In this document: piece after piece, positions 48,695-60,767 of the stretch
Numbering within the stretch: the first letter of the stretch is position 1
Layout of the letters: every line of letters begins with the position of its first letter
Source: Callaeas wilsoni
Taxonomy: Eukaryota; Chordata; Aves; Passeriformes; Callaeidae
NCBI GenBank assembly: GCA_013398955.1
Contig: VWPU01017526.1
Location: 62,001-126,000 of the forward strand
Direction of reading: 5' to 3'
Length of the DNA stretch: 64,000 nt
The notes under the pieces: generated by a model
Told to the model about the DNA's origin: nothing
Database searches by the model: none
The model's input: only the letters and a program-made list of their open reading frames with translations
Translations under genes and position numbers: made by a program

Positions 48695-49558
48695 AGTTCT
48701 TTCACAAGACAACAGGTTCAGAAACTTATATTCTAGTTTATAGGCCTATTATGGGCTGTAAACATTTATTAAATATTTGGCATAAAAACAAACGTGGATC
48801 AAAACAGACGTTTATACAGATTCTCTTCCATGGCTTGATTTCTCTTTAAAAGAAGAAGAAGATGTTAGTTTGCTCAGTTGTTTTTTATATTCTCGGCATC
48901 AGATCAAACAGTCTGAGTGCTTTTGTGCCACTTTCTTACTTATCTACTGAGACAGTTAATGATAGTTAAAGTCACTTGTCTGATGTGAGGAAAATATTAT
49001 TTCTTTTCTGCTGTCAAGGAAGGAAGTAGAAGATCATTGAAACCACCCCAGGATATGGTGCCCTTTCTCACTCACTAGTAAATGTTTTGCAATATCTCAA
49101 AATATCTGTTCCATGTAAGTACATTCTGGTTGCCAAGTACATGTGCAAGTATAGGGTTGACAGCATTCATGAATCTCTGGTTCATTTTCTAGGCAACATA
49201 GGATTATAGTAATATTTTTATTAAACCTGTCTGATACTACACTGATGATGGCTACGAAAAACCCTTCGTTTTGCGGGTAATTAGTTCTGTAATGTAAAGC
49301 AGGCTCTACAGAATTTTCTGCTCAACCTGTTTTGTAGCATAAATTATGGGTTCCCACTGCTATTTCTTTGCCAAGGTAAACAGTGTGGGGCAAAATGAGT
49401 GATCCATGTGCAGGAGGTAGGCATAGTAATAAAAACTGGTTAGAACATCTCCACATGAGGCTAGTACTGATTTAGATTACTTGTTTTGAACCTCTGCAGC
49501 TCAGGATACCCTTGAGAAAGTAAGTGGAATAGGATGTGTCCTAAAACAATCCTGACTT

Positions 49559-49603
49559 TTGGGGTTTTGTTTGGTTTTATTTGGTTTGGCTGGGAAGCTT
49601 TTT

Positions 49604-49635
<32 letters not shown>

Positions 49636-49648
49636 TGGGGGGGGAAGA
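49559..49648. repeat. T/G-rich then poly-T tract ending in an eight-G run
   Basis: TTTGGTTT-type units pass into long T runs separated by single C, then GTGGGGGGGG. It is low-complexity. Confidence 0.85.
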
Positions 49649-52600
49649 AAAATGATTTTTAATTATAATGCCCAATGAGAAAAACAGTAGTTTTCATTGT
49701 GGATGGATGCAGCTGAACTGGGAAAACTGAAGAAGCAGCACACAGTGTTTCCACAATAGAATTAATTTAGCAACAAACATACTAGCTGAGTTATTCAGAG
49801 CAAGCCTTGTACTACTTCTGGGATTCAGCTTTGTACATGCCTTTTGTATTCATAGCTTTGGTGTGATTAAAAAAATGAGTAGGACAGCACCCAGCTAGGC
49901 TTACTAGCAAGGACAAGTGACTGCAGTCTGCCCATAGTGAGGCAATTTTTGGGAGACTGATGCAGCCTAACTCTTCTGTCCACAGCACTGATGTGTCTGG
50001 CACAGGCTGCTTGCAGGACTGGGACTGTGTGCATGGCAAATGGGATGGAGCCCAAAAATCAAGGAAATTATGGCTTACACTTTTCCCTTGTTGTTGTGCA
50101 AATACTTCCTGTGTTAAGAAAACATGAGGTTGTGGTCAAATGGCACATATCGAGAAGGATCTCTTTGCAGTGGCAGACAGGAGCAATGATTAGGGCTATT
50201 TCTTCAACAGGCAATAGTAAGAAGATTGCTATTGAAAGAGTGGTTGCCTTATACAGATGGCAGTGCTGTCACAAATGCAAGCATGCCTTGAACATGCATC
50301 ACATATTGGTGGCAGCAGGAGTATTACAAACTACAGATTCCTTTTAGCAATGAGAAATTTTCACCAGAATCTTTCTTGTTTGCTCACCTGTTGCTTACTC
50401 TGTGATCAAGGCTGGAAGAGCAAGCCAAGGGAAGGAAAGAAGTAAATGATCTTAAAAATGATAATTAGCATGCAAGGAAAAACATTGTAGCTACTTCCTT
50501 CCCTGCAATGTCAGTCACTAGGACAGTTATTTTCATTTTTTGCTCTTTCTGATATTACTGCATAGGTGAAAAACCTTCGTCTCTCGTAGGTTGAAAACAA
50601 ACAAAATCTCTTCTGTGAAGAGAATAGAGGTCAGTACCTAGGGAGGGTATTCCTGGACATAAAAAAGCAAGTCTACCACTGGGGCAATACCTCTCTTGTG
50701 GTTTTGAGAGGGTACTGTTCTTCATGGCATTTCCATGAATTAATTTAGTGGTCACTGGTTCAATCTTTTTATTCTTTATGTCATTGTGAAACCAATTCTT
50801 GCAGTAAAGACAGTTTTGACAAACTGATTTACTTTCTTTTGTAAAAACTCAGGAAGCTTCACGAACATCAAATATCTGCTCCTTTTATCTTCATACTCAT
50901 TCCCACTTGAGCTTGCACCCTTCTAACAGGCTTTTCCCTCTGAGTGATTGCCTTTTTCTGTAAACCTTTAGCACCTTTGTCTTCTATTCTTCCCCATGAA
51001 AAGCAGAAATTAAGAGCCAAGTCATAATAAGTTCTAGGTCACAAAATATTTTGGTATCTAATTTTTGTTTGCTTTCCAACTCATGAGAAGAAGAAGTTAC
51101 GCAGATTCACCAAAATCTGTAATCAAGTTATTCCTGGTATTTCTTAAATTTAATGAGCTGAAAAATCCATTGCCCGTCCCACTGTTTATTACTTTCTTAA
51201 TAGATCTCAGCTATCTCAGTTACCTCCTGTAACACATTGTTCTCCTGCACACAGTTTCTGCAGAAGTAGCTTGACACTGACTTCTGAGTTGCCTAACATC
51301 CATTCATCTTCAAACATCATGACAATACAGTAAACACCTAACCTTCGTCACCTAGATCCCCAGTCTTGTTCTTCTACATTCCATTGTGAGCCTCCTGATA
51401 GCAATTTGCGTTGATTGTTGAGAAATGCAAGATATTTTGGACCAAGGTGTGTCAAACATCCAAGAATCTCATTTAGTTATTTTCAAGGTGGTAAGCTGTC
51501 TGAGCTGCCTTGCCCTGTATCACTTTTCTTGTGCTGCCAAAGTCACTGTTAGTAGGATTCTCCTGAGTATTTTGCCAAATGATTATTGAAGGTTGCTTTT
51601 ATAATATGGGACAGACTGGTCACAAACATTTTGATCTGGGTCAACTGTGGCTGAAAAAAAAAGTGTGGCAATACACCTGCCATTCAGATGGCCACCATGT
51701 GATTCAACCTAATCAGAACTAGTTAATTACAGTTATTTAATCTGAGACACCTATTAAACCATTTTCGGAAAATGGAGGAAGAGGGAGGGCCTTAAAATGC
51801 ATTTAAAGGCCTTTAAAAAAAAAAAGGAAAAAAAAAGAAAAAAAGCTTTGTTTCTTCAGAAGTATTAAAATTTAGAGAATTTTGAGCACTAAACGTGAGG
51901 CATGTCCACATGGCACAATACAATGCTGTGCAGAGACAATGGGAAGCTAGCTGAAAGCAATGCTGTGTATTTTTCAAGGAGCTAATTGAGGATTTGGTGT
52001 GGAGAAAAGACACTAGAGAGAGAATTAAGGATTCAAAAGCTGGAGGAATTCTTGAAAATCGACATAAACTTTCAAAAAGCATCAAGTTCTATGCCTTTAT
52101 GTAATATTTCTAAAATATCTAAAATGCACAAGTTTTATCTTTCACACACTGTTTAGTAACATACAAATGGTAGTTCTTAGAATTTTATGTAATTATCAGA
52201 TGTTCAGTAGATAATATCAGCTGTGCCTTATTATACAGACATTGATAGTACCTGTTGCTTCACTGTAATCTAACAGTCTCGGTACCATCATACCAATGTG
52301 CAGGTATTTCTCCTAGAAGAAAGTGGTCTATTCAACTAGAACAAAACTTCAGACTGCTAAAAATAAAGACAAAATTTTTGTAGAAGAATAACTTCTGTGC
52401 TTTTCTATTCCAGACTAAAATACAGAAAAAGTACTTTCAAAGCAGGTATTTGTTAGACATTGTAGCAAGAGTGTTTTGTACATATCTTTGATTTCATCAC
52501 CTGGTTTCAGCACACTAAAAGTAAGGAGTGCCAGAGTGTCCTTGAATTGAACTCCTGAATCAATGAGTGTTTTGTCATGCTGGGAATGGAAACTTCCAAG

Positions 52601-53274
52601 GAACTGGCTAAAAGTCTACTAGTTTTACTACATGTCGCTCTTTTCTCTGAGTCAGCTCCTGAATATTTCACTGAGCCTGGTGTAACCAGAATTTCCAGTT
52701 TGGCTGGGACAGCCCTAGAATATTCCGATATCCAGCAGATATGGTTCTGCTGTTTTTCCATACCACGTGAAGGAAACAGGATATTCCTGCTGTCACCTTA
52801 AGTCTTGCATAGGAATGCAGGCTTTTGCAGCACAGTAGTAAGATACAGGGACTCTGGCATAGGTTTGTGATGTGATGCAAGTCTTATGTTTTACTGCAAA
52901 ACAAGATGAACAGAGTATGTTCTACTCTGCATTAAATGTTGGTTAGTATGACGAGTCCTCAAAGCTTATGTTCAGTTAGGTAACCTGACACAGGCCCTAC
53001 GCAGGTGACATAGCACATGCTGTCTTTTCTTTATTCTGGTTTCTGTGGCTGTATGTATATCCTAGAAAAAAAGAAAAATACTTTTCACTGACAATAACTA
53101 TAGTTAAAGCAGCATGAGCAGGGAACAGAAGTTCTTCCCTAGCTGCCTGATATAGAGCCTGAGTTCTCCCACTGAAGACAGGAACTATCAAATTATTCTT
53201 CTCTTGACCAACAATGCTAGCAGACACGTTCATCACTAAAATTTGATGATGTTTTTGGAAGAAACATGTCTACT

Positions 53275-53299
53275 AACTCTACTAAATTTTAGTAGAGTT
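53275..53299. repeat. 25-bp palindrome
   Basis: The 12-base arms AACTCTACTAAA and TTTAGTAGAGTT are perfectly complementary around one central T. Imperfect related arms (TTAACTACTCT and AGTAGAGTTAA) continue to about 53326. Confidence 0.85.
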
Positions 53300-55239
53300 A
53301 ACTACTCTAAATATCAGTAGAGTTAATTAAATTCTACTTGTTCAAGATCCCCCCCTCTCCAATATGAACTAGTATACTTAATAACAAAAGAAAACCAAGG
53401 ACATAGTATGAAGGATGGCTAACGTTTTAGCTGGATTGTAGCAGCCTATCATGATTACTGTTAAAAATTATTAATGTAACAACTGTTTGACAGACTGAGA
53501 TAGAAGTCGTCAGTTAGACTTCTGTGAAATTACTTAACGACATAGTTCTTAAACAAATACTTCCTTGACTTAGTACTTCTCAACGTCTTCTCACTGAAAT
53601 TTTAAACCTTTTACCCAAACCTACCGACGCTGAAAAAGAAGTCACTGCGTGCCATCGTGTGGATATCACGAGAACAGCAACATCTGTTCTGAAAAGATGG
53701 ATTCGTTTTTTTTAAAAAAAATGGCGTGGGGAGGAGGGGGAAGAATACAAATGTGTATGTCCTTGAACATAAATATCGTGAGGAAACTAATTCCAGAAAA
53801 TAAAGGGGTTTTGTTTCCGTTTCTTGCTTTTCAGTTGAAATAAACTAGCAATGCTAATGGCCATGAGGTCACACTGTCAACTGTTAATGATCTGTCATTA
53901 CTTAAGCAACCAGGCAATGACTTCAAGGTTTGGACTTCATGTCCAAGATATCCGTATCTCTACACACTCAGAGACAGCAAAACAAAACTGACCTTCTACT
54001 TAGGATATCTTTCTCTTCCACTTTTTCTTCTTACATATATACCATCACCACTCTGTTGCTAGTTCCAGCTACACATACGGTGATTCTCTAAGACAGTCAA
54101 ACCTACTCTAACTGAAGTAATGAATTTAAATGTTATCATTAAAAGGATGGCAGGAAATTAAGATAAGAGAAATGAAAGAAGGAAAGAAGAGGATAAGTTT
54201 GAGGCAAAATAGCTTATAATTTTTTTGCCTTCTTATATAAAACAGCTTGTGTCCACAGCTTCCATGAACAGTCAGTGCTTTATAATACGATACATAAGTC
54301 AGTTTCTCAGAACAGTTCCCATTTTAAAAAGTTATCTACTTGGAATACAAATAAATACAAGCATAAGCCATAGATGTTTATATTATTTTTCCACATTAAA
54401 AAATAGTGAACCAAATTAGAGGTAAGTCCTGAAATATTTTTATGACTTATGTCAAACTGGTGAAATTAGAAACTGTGTTGGGGGAGGGGGGGAAGGGAAG
54501 AAAAGAAAGTGCCAATTCACTTCAGGGATTTTCTGGATAACAGTTATGTGTTTAAGCAGAAACACGCTTAGGTGCAGCACAGCAGTGCTGAATGAGACCC
54601 CAGAACTCAAATGGCCTATAGTATCACTGATACAAAGAGACCATCTGCTGGTAGGCTGGCTGTTCTGTAATTTACCAAGATTATGGACAGCTTTCACAAT
54701 AATACTATTTTGAACTCATGCAATCTCAAATTTAAGTTGGATGGGGCAATAGAAAAAAGAGTGCTAATCATCTAATTACATTGATGAGCTTTATCAACAT
54801 GAAGAGCAACTGGAGACAGGGAGTGAAGGAAGAAAAATGCTCAGTTACCCTTCATATTCCTTTGAGTGAGCACTGAATGAGCACTGCTCTCTTGGTCCCT
54901 TTTTTCCAAAGGAGATCCAATAGCGGCGGTAATGGCAGAAGGGGAGACCGTGAGTACGATGGTAAAGCAGAGATGAGTAAAATTGCTTTGGGTTTTGTTT
55001 TAGTTTGCTTTGTTGTTGAGTTTTGGTTGTTTGGATTGTTGATTTTGTTCATGTTTTAAGCATGCAACTGCAGTTCGCTGGGGCATGTCACAGAAGACCT
55101 GTTCTCGCGGCTTTCCTGAATGTCTGCTGTGCACTGAAGCAGTTGGCCTTTTCTGAGAGAAAAGGGAAATCTAGGGCTGCCAAGGGAACAACAATCCTTA
55201 TCTCCACGCGTGGGCGCGGGGTGCGAGGTGCAGCCTTTC

Positions 55240-56050
55240 AGGTAAGAGGTTCAGGATGTGCCAGCTGGTGCAGAACAGTCACAGCTGTCACTGCGGTTTC
55301 CATCGAAGAAACTACAGGACGGGCCAGACCCAGCTGTCCTCGGAGAGGCGAGTGTGACGAAACCCGTGGGCAAGAGCAAAGAGCACGGCGGCGGCCGTGA
55401 CGACTGACGGCGGCTCGCAGCGCACGGCAAAGCTCGCCATCCCCTGCAGGCACCGCCCGCTCCGCCCGGGCTCGCCATCCAGCTCCGCCCGCCGCAATCC
55501 GGCCGGCATCACCGTGCCGCCCCGCCCAGCCCGGCTCCGGCCAGGATCGCCGTCCCCGGCGAGGGAGGGCACACTGGGCATGCGGCGCGGGCACGTCCAT
55601 TCTGGAGGGTGGGCAGGAGTTGCCGGCGTGTTGTATGGCTAACGAGCCCGAGCGCGTCGCCCGGTTCCTCCCCTGTCGTTGGTAGCGCCCCGTGCGGGAG
55701 GCGGTGGCCAGCGGTGCAGCGGCGCGGCGGGCCCGGGACGGCGGCGCCTCAGCGCGGGGCCATGAGGCACCTGCCGTACTTCTGCCGCGGGGAGGTGGTG
55801 AAAGGCTTCGGCAGGGGCTCCAAGGAGCTGGGCATCCCCACCGGTGAGCGGGCGCGGAGGGCACACCTTCCCGGAACAGCAGGGGCGAGGTGTCCGCGGG
55901 GCTGGGCCGGGCCGTGAGGCTGGGGGTCCGCGCCGGGTCCCGGGAGCGCTCCCGCCGGCGAGACGCCGGGCGTGGGGTTCTGCAGCCGGTCGCTGTCGCG
56001 CCTCCCGAGCGGAGCCGTGCCGTACTCCTGCCCGGCAGTGTTGTGGCTAA
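55240..56050 (+). promoter_or_regulatory. RFK: CpG island promoter of RFK
   Basis: A CpG-dense block of about 800 bp surrounds RFK exon 1. Several GC boxes are visible upstream of the ATG, such as GCCCCGCCC at about 55518 and CTCCGCCC repeats at 55460-55495. A GGGCATGCGGCG sequence near 55577 resembles an NRF1 site. There is no obvious TATA box, which fits a housekeeping promoter with dispersed starts somewhere around 55600-55750. It is separated from the other island by about 18 kb, so the two genes do not share a core promoter. Confidence 0.8.
55762..55843 (+). CDS. RFK: RFK coding exon 1
   Basis: Encodes residues 1-27 (MRHLPYFCRG to GIPT) and the first base of codon 28. The donor is CCG|GTGAGC, phase 1. 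High CpG content reflects its place in the promoter island. Confidence 0.96.
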
Positions 56051-59000
56051 GCTCGCCTGACCTCGGAGGCCGCCCCGCTGCCCTGCACAGCTGCGCTGTT
56101 GTCATGACTTGCGCTTTCCGAGAACGGCCCTGCCTTTTACCTATCAGCGTTTTCCTGAAGCTTTCCCCCCCACACACTGCTTAGCGTGTTGCGCCCTCCC
56201 TTGTGTTATTCCCTGCACCCCAGTCTGTTTCTCTGAGTCTTGATGTTTGTTCCTTTTTTCATCTAGTTATCGTCGTGATGTACAGGATGTACATAAGTGT
56301 CACACTTTCGGTGCAGTGGTGTGGCAGCTTGGGAACATATCCCTTCACATAAATCTCAGATAGGAATAAGGAAGGGAGTAGGAATTGGGAGTCACTGCAA
56401 GGAAGAAAGTTTAAGGGGAGTAAAGCAGAGTTTGAAATAGAGCAGGTAGGCTTGGCCTACAGAGAATATATTTTCCTATTGCCCGCGTCTGTTTCGGTTG
56501 TTTAAATGCAGTCAGATGAATAGAGCAAGATAATTTTGACCTTCCTTAAACAGACAGTGGAGTCAGTAGTCATATTGCAGTACTTCTAACAGACATGAAA
56601 CTTTTTAAGACCACTCTTTTGTTCCTGGATTTCTGACATCTGTTTCTGAGAACGTTTCGCATTTTTCTCTTGATTGTTTATAAATGGTGTGTTAGTATTA
56701 GGGAACTGGGAAAGGAAGCTCTTACTGTCTGTGAGCTTTGATAAAAACTTGATGACTCTCTGTTCTTTCAAATCAGTTTGGTGTCTTGTGTGATGATATC
56801 TCTTCAGCTGGGAAGTAGAGGTAGGATAGTCATTTTGAGAGAAGGTTAAATTCAGTCAAAAGGAAATTTTATTTTACTGTAAATATGTAGTTTTCAAAGG
56901 AAATCTCAAATCCACAGATGCCTCTGAAAGGGAACTTGTGCAAAATTGACAGATGGCTAAACAATTACCGCATTTGCTCCTACGTATTCTATTTCATCAG
57001 TAAATACTTTACTAATAAATGGTTCTGAGATGCTATTTTATAGTGCAGAACAAAGTTGATTTTTTCTCTCTCATTTTTCATCATAGTAAATCTGTGGTAT
57101 TTGTCCTAAGAATGAAATGTTTTCTGGCTGTATGTATGACATAATTATTAATTATTATTGCCGAAGAGAAAGAAAACTATAAAATACAGTGTGTGTATGT
57201 AGGAGATGTAATAACTCTGGTATTGCCACAGTGACTAAATTTTATGAAGCTGTTTCATACTTTGACAAATGATATGTTGCATTATTCTTATCATCACCAG
57301 TGTTATGTTTATGAATAATATGTAGGCAGAGTTTGGCTTTTAAGTATTTGAAGATCCTCTTATATGCTTGACTTACACAAAGTCACTCATGCTTTTAAAA
57401 ATTTTTACAGCTAACTTTTCTGAGCAAGTAGTCGAAAGCTTTCCATCTGATATCCCTACTGGTATATACTATGGATGGGCCTGTGTTGGAAATGGAGATG
57501 TGCATAAAATGGTTTTGAGCATAGGATGGAATCCCTTCTATAAGAACGTTAAGAAATCAGTGGTAAGAATTTTGTGGGTTTTGGGATTTTTATTGTAATA
57601 AAAGGCTGGATGAGTTTTAACAAGACATGCAGAATTTGAGTGATGAATGATATCTAGGAATTTGTGCGTCATTAGAAATGCATTTCTTAACTATGTAATA
57701 TTTATATTCTGAAAAGAATATACTCTCTGTAATCAGAGAGTATGCAGACGAAGTTGAATAAAGTTTTTATTTCTTCTATTCCACCATTTCTTAACTACTT
57801 CCAAAGTTAAAATATAACAGTACTTGAAATGATGCTTGCTTGAGTTGCTGATAGCAAATTAAGCATAAATTTGGTAAATGCATTGAATGTACTGGTTATG
57901 ACAGCCCTGGCATAAGCTGGAACATAGTAATAATCTTTTTTTCTCTGCAATGTATCTGCATTTCAGATAGGAGCTGTTCGGGCAGCTCAATTTGTAATGA
58001 ATTTTTAATTAAATCCTCTCTTAAATTATGGAATCCATACATGAGATGCTTTGGCTTAATGTACAGAATAAATATTTGAAGGCATATAAGGATGTAAGGA
58101 TGGAGAAGTTAAAATCCTGAGCTGTGACAGCTGTGGGTTTTTTTGGTGTCAGGTGCTGGTGCTTTTCCTGAGTCTTGCAGAACTCTCTTTTACTTGTTGA
58201 AAACAATTTTATTTGTACATGAATCTGTGCTTCTAAATGTTTGTCTTAGCAAATGTATACTTTAAAATTTTTTTTGCAGGTAACTTTTCTGAGCAAATAG
58301 TTAAAAGCTTCCCAAATGATACCTCTGCTGGTATATGCTATGGGATGGCTATTTTGGAGATGATGATATGCATAAAATGATTTTGAGTGTAAGGTGGAAC
58401 CATGTCTTGGTCTGGACTTGCTCTTCAATTTTATCATTCAGTGCCCTTAGGAGATAGTTGTAAAAGCTCTTTTTGAGCCAACTACTTCTATCAAAACCTT
58501 CATAGTTATTTGAATTTATCCACTTGTTGATGAAACATTAACATTTCTTGCCTTGGAAATCTTACTTCTTAGACGTTTTGAAGCATTTCTCCTGATGTCT
58601 GGAGGTGTGGGTTTTTTTAAAATGTGTTTGTTGGTTTGTTTTGGTTTGGTTTTTTTTGTTTGGTTTTGTTTTTTTCTTGGCTTTTGGGGTGGTGGTTGTT
58701 TTTTGGGGGGTTGTTCGGTGTGTTTTTGGTTTTTGAGGGGTTTTTGTTTTATTTTTTCTTTTTTACTTGTTTTTTTTGTTTGTGGGGTTTTTGGTTTGGT
58801 TTTTGTCATTTTAAAATTTTTTTTTATCTTTCTTCTTCTCTTCATACACTTTCTACTCTTTAAGGGAGTAATGTTTTAAAATTCCATGCAAAGTGCAGTT
58901 CTACTTCCTAATACAAACTAAAGCCCTGCCTTTTAAATTTTGGATTATACTTGCTATACTAAATGACCCTTTTATTTTATCTATTGAGGAGAATTTGAAT

Positions 59001-59848
59001 GTTGGATATTAGGCCTACATGCTTACAGAGAGGAAAATAAACTCTTAATAACATAATAATTGTCCACTTGCTTCTCTTCCTTTAGGAAACACACATTATC
59101 CACACCTTCAAAGAAGACTTTTATGGAGAAATTCTTAGTGTAGTCATAACTGGATACATTCGACCGGAAAAAAACTTCGATTCCTTAGGTCAGTATTGGA
59201 GGTCTCCCTCAAACGAGTTTCTTTTTTGCCTCACTCATGCAAGTTCTGTGTCTTCACTGTATCTCCTTCCATCATGAGATGTTTTATCTGTTAACCTTTG
59301 AAATTTCAGTTAAATGTTTTCATAATTTAAAAATCAAAAACCCATACCCCCACATCTTCTAATGTATCACACTAAAAAGCTGCATTTTTCTTTCACTTGT
59401 CTGAGGAGTAATTTTAAAATGGTGGGTTTGTCATAAAGGTCAAGTGTACTAATTTCTCCTTAAAATGTGGTTTTGCTAGTATTGAAACAGAACTGCTATC
59501 ATGTCTTTTGGCAAAAGGATAGTGCTGGTAACAGGTAAAAATGCAACTTTAGCATGTTAAAGACATTTTAAAAGCAAAGAATTCTGCCTTTCAAACCTCA
59601 TAGTTATATTCTACTTCTCTGATTGTTGTTTGATATTTTGTGGTGCCTTATTTTCACTTGTTACTGTGTTCAGAATACAAACTAACTTTTAAATATCTTT
59701 TTTCTTACATTTTTCAGATGCACTCATTTCGGCAATTCAGGAAGACATTGAAGAAGCAAAAAGACAGCTAGATCTACCAGAACATCTTAAACTCAAAGAA
59801 GACAACTTTTTTCATCTGCCAGAAGGCAAAATAGTAAATAACCACTGA
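55762..59848 (+). CDS. RFK: Riboflavin kinase (ATP:riboflavin 5'-phosphotransferase), four exons
   Basis: It phosphorylates riboflavin with ATP to give FMN in the cytosol, the first step towards all flavin cofactors; mammalian RFK has also been linked to TNF receptor and NADPH oxidase signalling. Joining 55762-55843, 57411-57562, 59086-59188 and 59718-59848 gives exactly 155 residues plus stop, the length of the human short form. All introns have GT-AG ends and phases 1, 0 and 1. The family motif GIPTAN is at residues 24-29 and is split by intron 1; T27 and N29 contact Mg-nucleotide. The catalytic glutamate is E79, the first residue of exon 3 (ETHIIHTF). The N-terminus MRHLPYFCRG is characteristic. 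The start has GCC before the ATG and lies in the CpG island. The exons are intact. A decayed copy of exon 2 lies in intron 2. Confidence 0.97.
57411..57562 (+). CDS. RFK: RFK coding exon 2
   Basis: The acceptor TTTTTACAG precedes CTAACTTTT and the donor is GTG|GTAAGA. It completes codon 28 (Ala) and encodes to V78, including N29 of the nucleotide-binding motif and the flavin-pocket strands around GIYYGWA and SIGWNPFY. 152 bp. Confidence 0.96.
58236..58400 (+). pseudogene. Decayed duplicate of RFK exon 2 within intron 2
   Basis: Positions 58280-58400 align with exon 2 (57411-57531), with roughly four of five bases identical by eye. Shared blocks include TAACTTTTCTGAGCAA, GCTGGTATATGCTATGG (exon 2 has ACTGGTATATACTATGG), and GCATAAAATG. 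About 45 bp of intron before the acceptor also look related, so it is a tandem genomic duplication and not a retrocopy. An indel after the codon matching Y48 or Y49 shifts the frame, and TGA codons follow at about 58378 and 58384. The homology fades after GGTGGAAC, so the original donor is lost. It keeps a strong acceptor (TTTTTTTTGCAG). Confidence 0.88.
58606..58805 (+). repeat. T/G-rich low-complexity tract in RFK intron 2
   Basis: About 200 bp of almost only T and G on the RFK sense strand, with runs of four to six G at about 58686, 58706 and 58737. Long open frames on both strands here are artefacts of composition. Confidence 0.85.
59086..59188 (+). CDS. RFK: RFK coding exon 3
   Basis: The acceptor is TTCCTTTAG and the donor TTAG|GTCAGT. 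It encodes residues 79-112 and starts with the catalytic E79; it includes FKEDFYGE and GYIRPEKNFDSL. Confidence 0.96.
59718..59848 (+). CDS. RFK: RFK coding exon 4 with stop codon
   Basis: The acceptor is CATTTTTCAG. It encodes residues 113-155: the C-terminal helix (ALISAIQEDIEEAKRQL) and the tail ending IVNNH, then TGA at 59846-59848. Confidence 0.96.
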
Positions 59849-60761
59849 GAAGACCCATACAGACTTTGGTTGTTGGTGGTTTTTTTTCTGTTGTTGTTTT
59901 TTTTGTTTGTTTTTTTTTTTAATTTGTTTTTCTTGTTTTCTCCGCTGTCATGGAGCTTTTATATTTGCACTGCTCTGTTAGATGCTTTTGTGTCGTATGT
60001 CTGTTAGGTGACTGAGATCACAACCAACCACACAAGATGATTTCGACTTTCTTTGGTTAAGTCATCGTTAGCCCAGTCATACAAAAGAACTAGAAGGCTG
60101 CACTATGCCATTATAGGTAACCTATGTACCCTAAAGTTACCAGGTCTTTAGAGATCTGAGCACATTCAGAACATGACCAAAGTTAATTGTAACCCTAAGG
60201 TGTGGTTAGCTCATTTAATGAAGAATGTCTGTTTTTAACATAATGTTATTCCAGCTTCTTTTCCAATTTTTATGTCATTCTTAGATCTGGGTTTTATCTT
60301 AGAAAATGTTGTGATTGACTCAGAAAATTCCCATGGTATGATAGGATCAGATAACAATAGCAAGATTAATTCTCTATAGTTCTTGGTTTTTATACACTAC
60401 ACAGCTGTTGTGGTTGAAGCTGTTACTTTAATTGAAATTATTTATTTTAAGTTTATTTGAAATGGAAGAGATCACTGTTGCTCAGTGTGTTGTGAGAATC
60501 TGAGCTATACTTTTTCACAGTTGCCTGAACATGATTTGTGTAGTTAAATACTGAAGAGGTGTTTCACTTAATTTCAAAAAGTGAGTAAAAGTGTGAAAGC
60601 TGGTAAACTTTAAGGTTCATGTGCAAAAGACGCAGAAACAATATAACAAGAATTCTGCTCATTGCACCTTAAAGGAAAATAGATAGTGAGACACAAATTT
60701 GCATTTTATGTGCTGCTGGTATTTTTCGTAGGAGAATCTTGAGGTTATTCACTGCACTGGC

Positions 60762-60767
60762 AATAAA
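60762..60767 (+). terminator. Candidate proximal RFK polyadenylation signal
   Basis: AATAAA about 915 bp after the stop codon (GGCAATAAAATGTC). It is the first canonical hexamer downstream of RFK. Confidence 0.4.

Larger units (their letters stand above)
48695..55239. other. Upstream of RFK, no gene seen
   Basis: About 6.5 kb without a supported gene. Low-complexity stretches occur at 49559-49648 (T-rich ending in a G run) and 51806-51848 (A-rich). A 25-bp perfect palindrome lies at 53275-53299. The 118-codon open frame at 49991-50347 has no recognisable domain or codon bias. Confidence 0.45.

Noticed and set aside
49991..50347. 118-codon plus-strand open frame upstream of RFK
   Set aside because: No recognisable family, overlapped by minus-strand frames of similar quality, and no CpG or splice context. 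Chance is the simplest reading.
36100..56050. Shared bidirectional promoter for GCNT1 and RFK
   Set aside because: The genes are divergent, but each has its own candidate CpG island and the islands are about 18 kb apart.
58280..58400. Processed retrocopy of RFK
   Set aside because: Only exon 2 is present and intron sequence before the acceptor is included, so it arose by DNA duplication and not from mRNA.
58516..58879. Open frames of 79-109 codons on both strands in RFK intron 2
   Set aside because: Composition artefacts of the T/G-rich tract (Phe/Gly/Leu/Val on one strand, Lys/Pro/Thr/Gln on the other).
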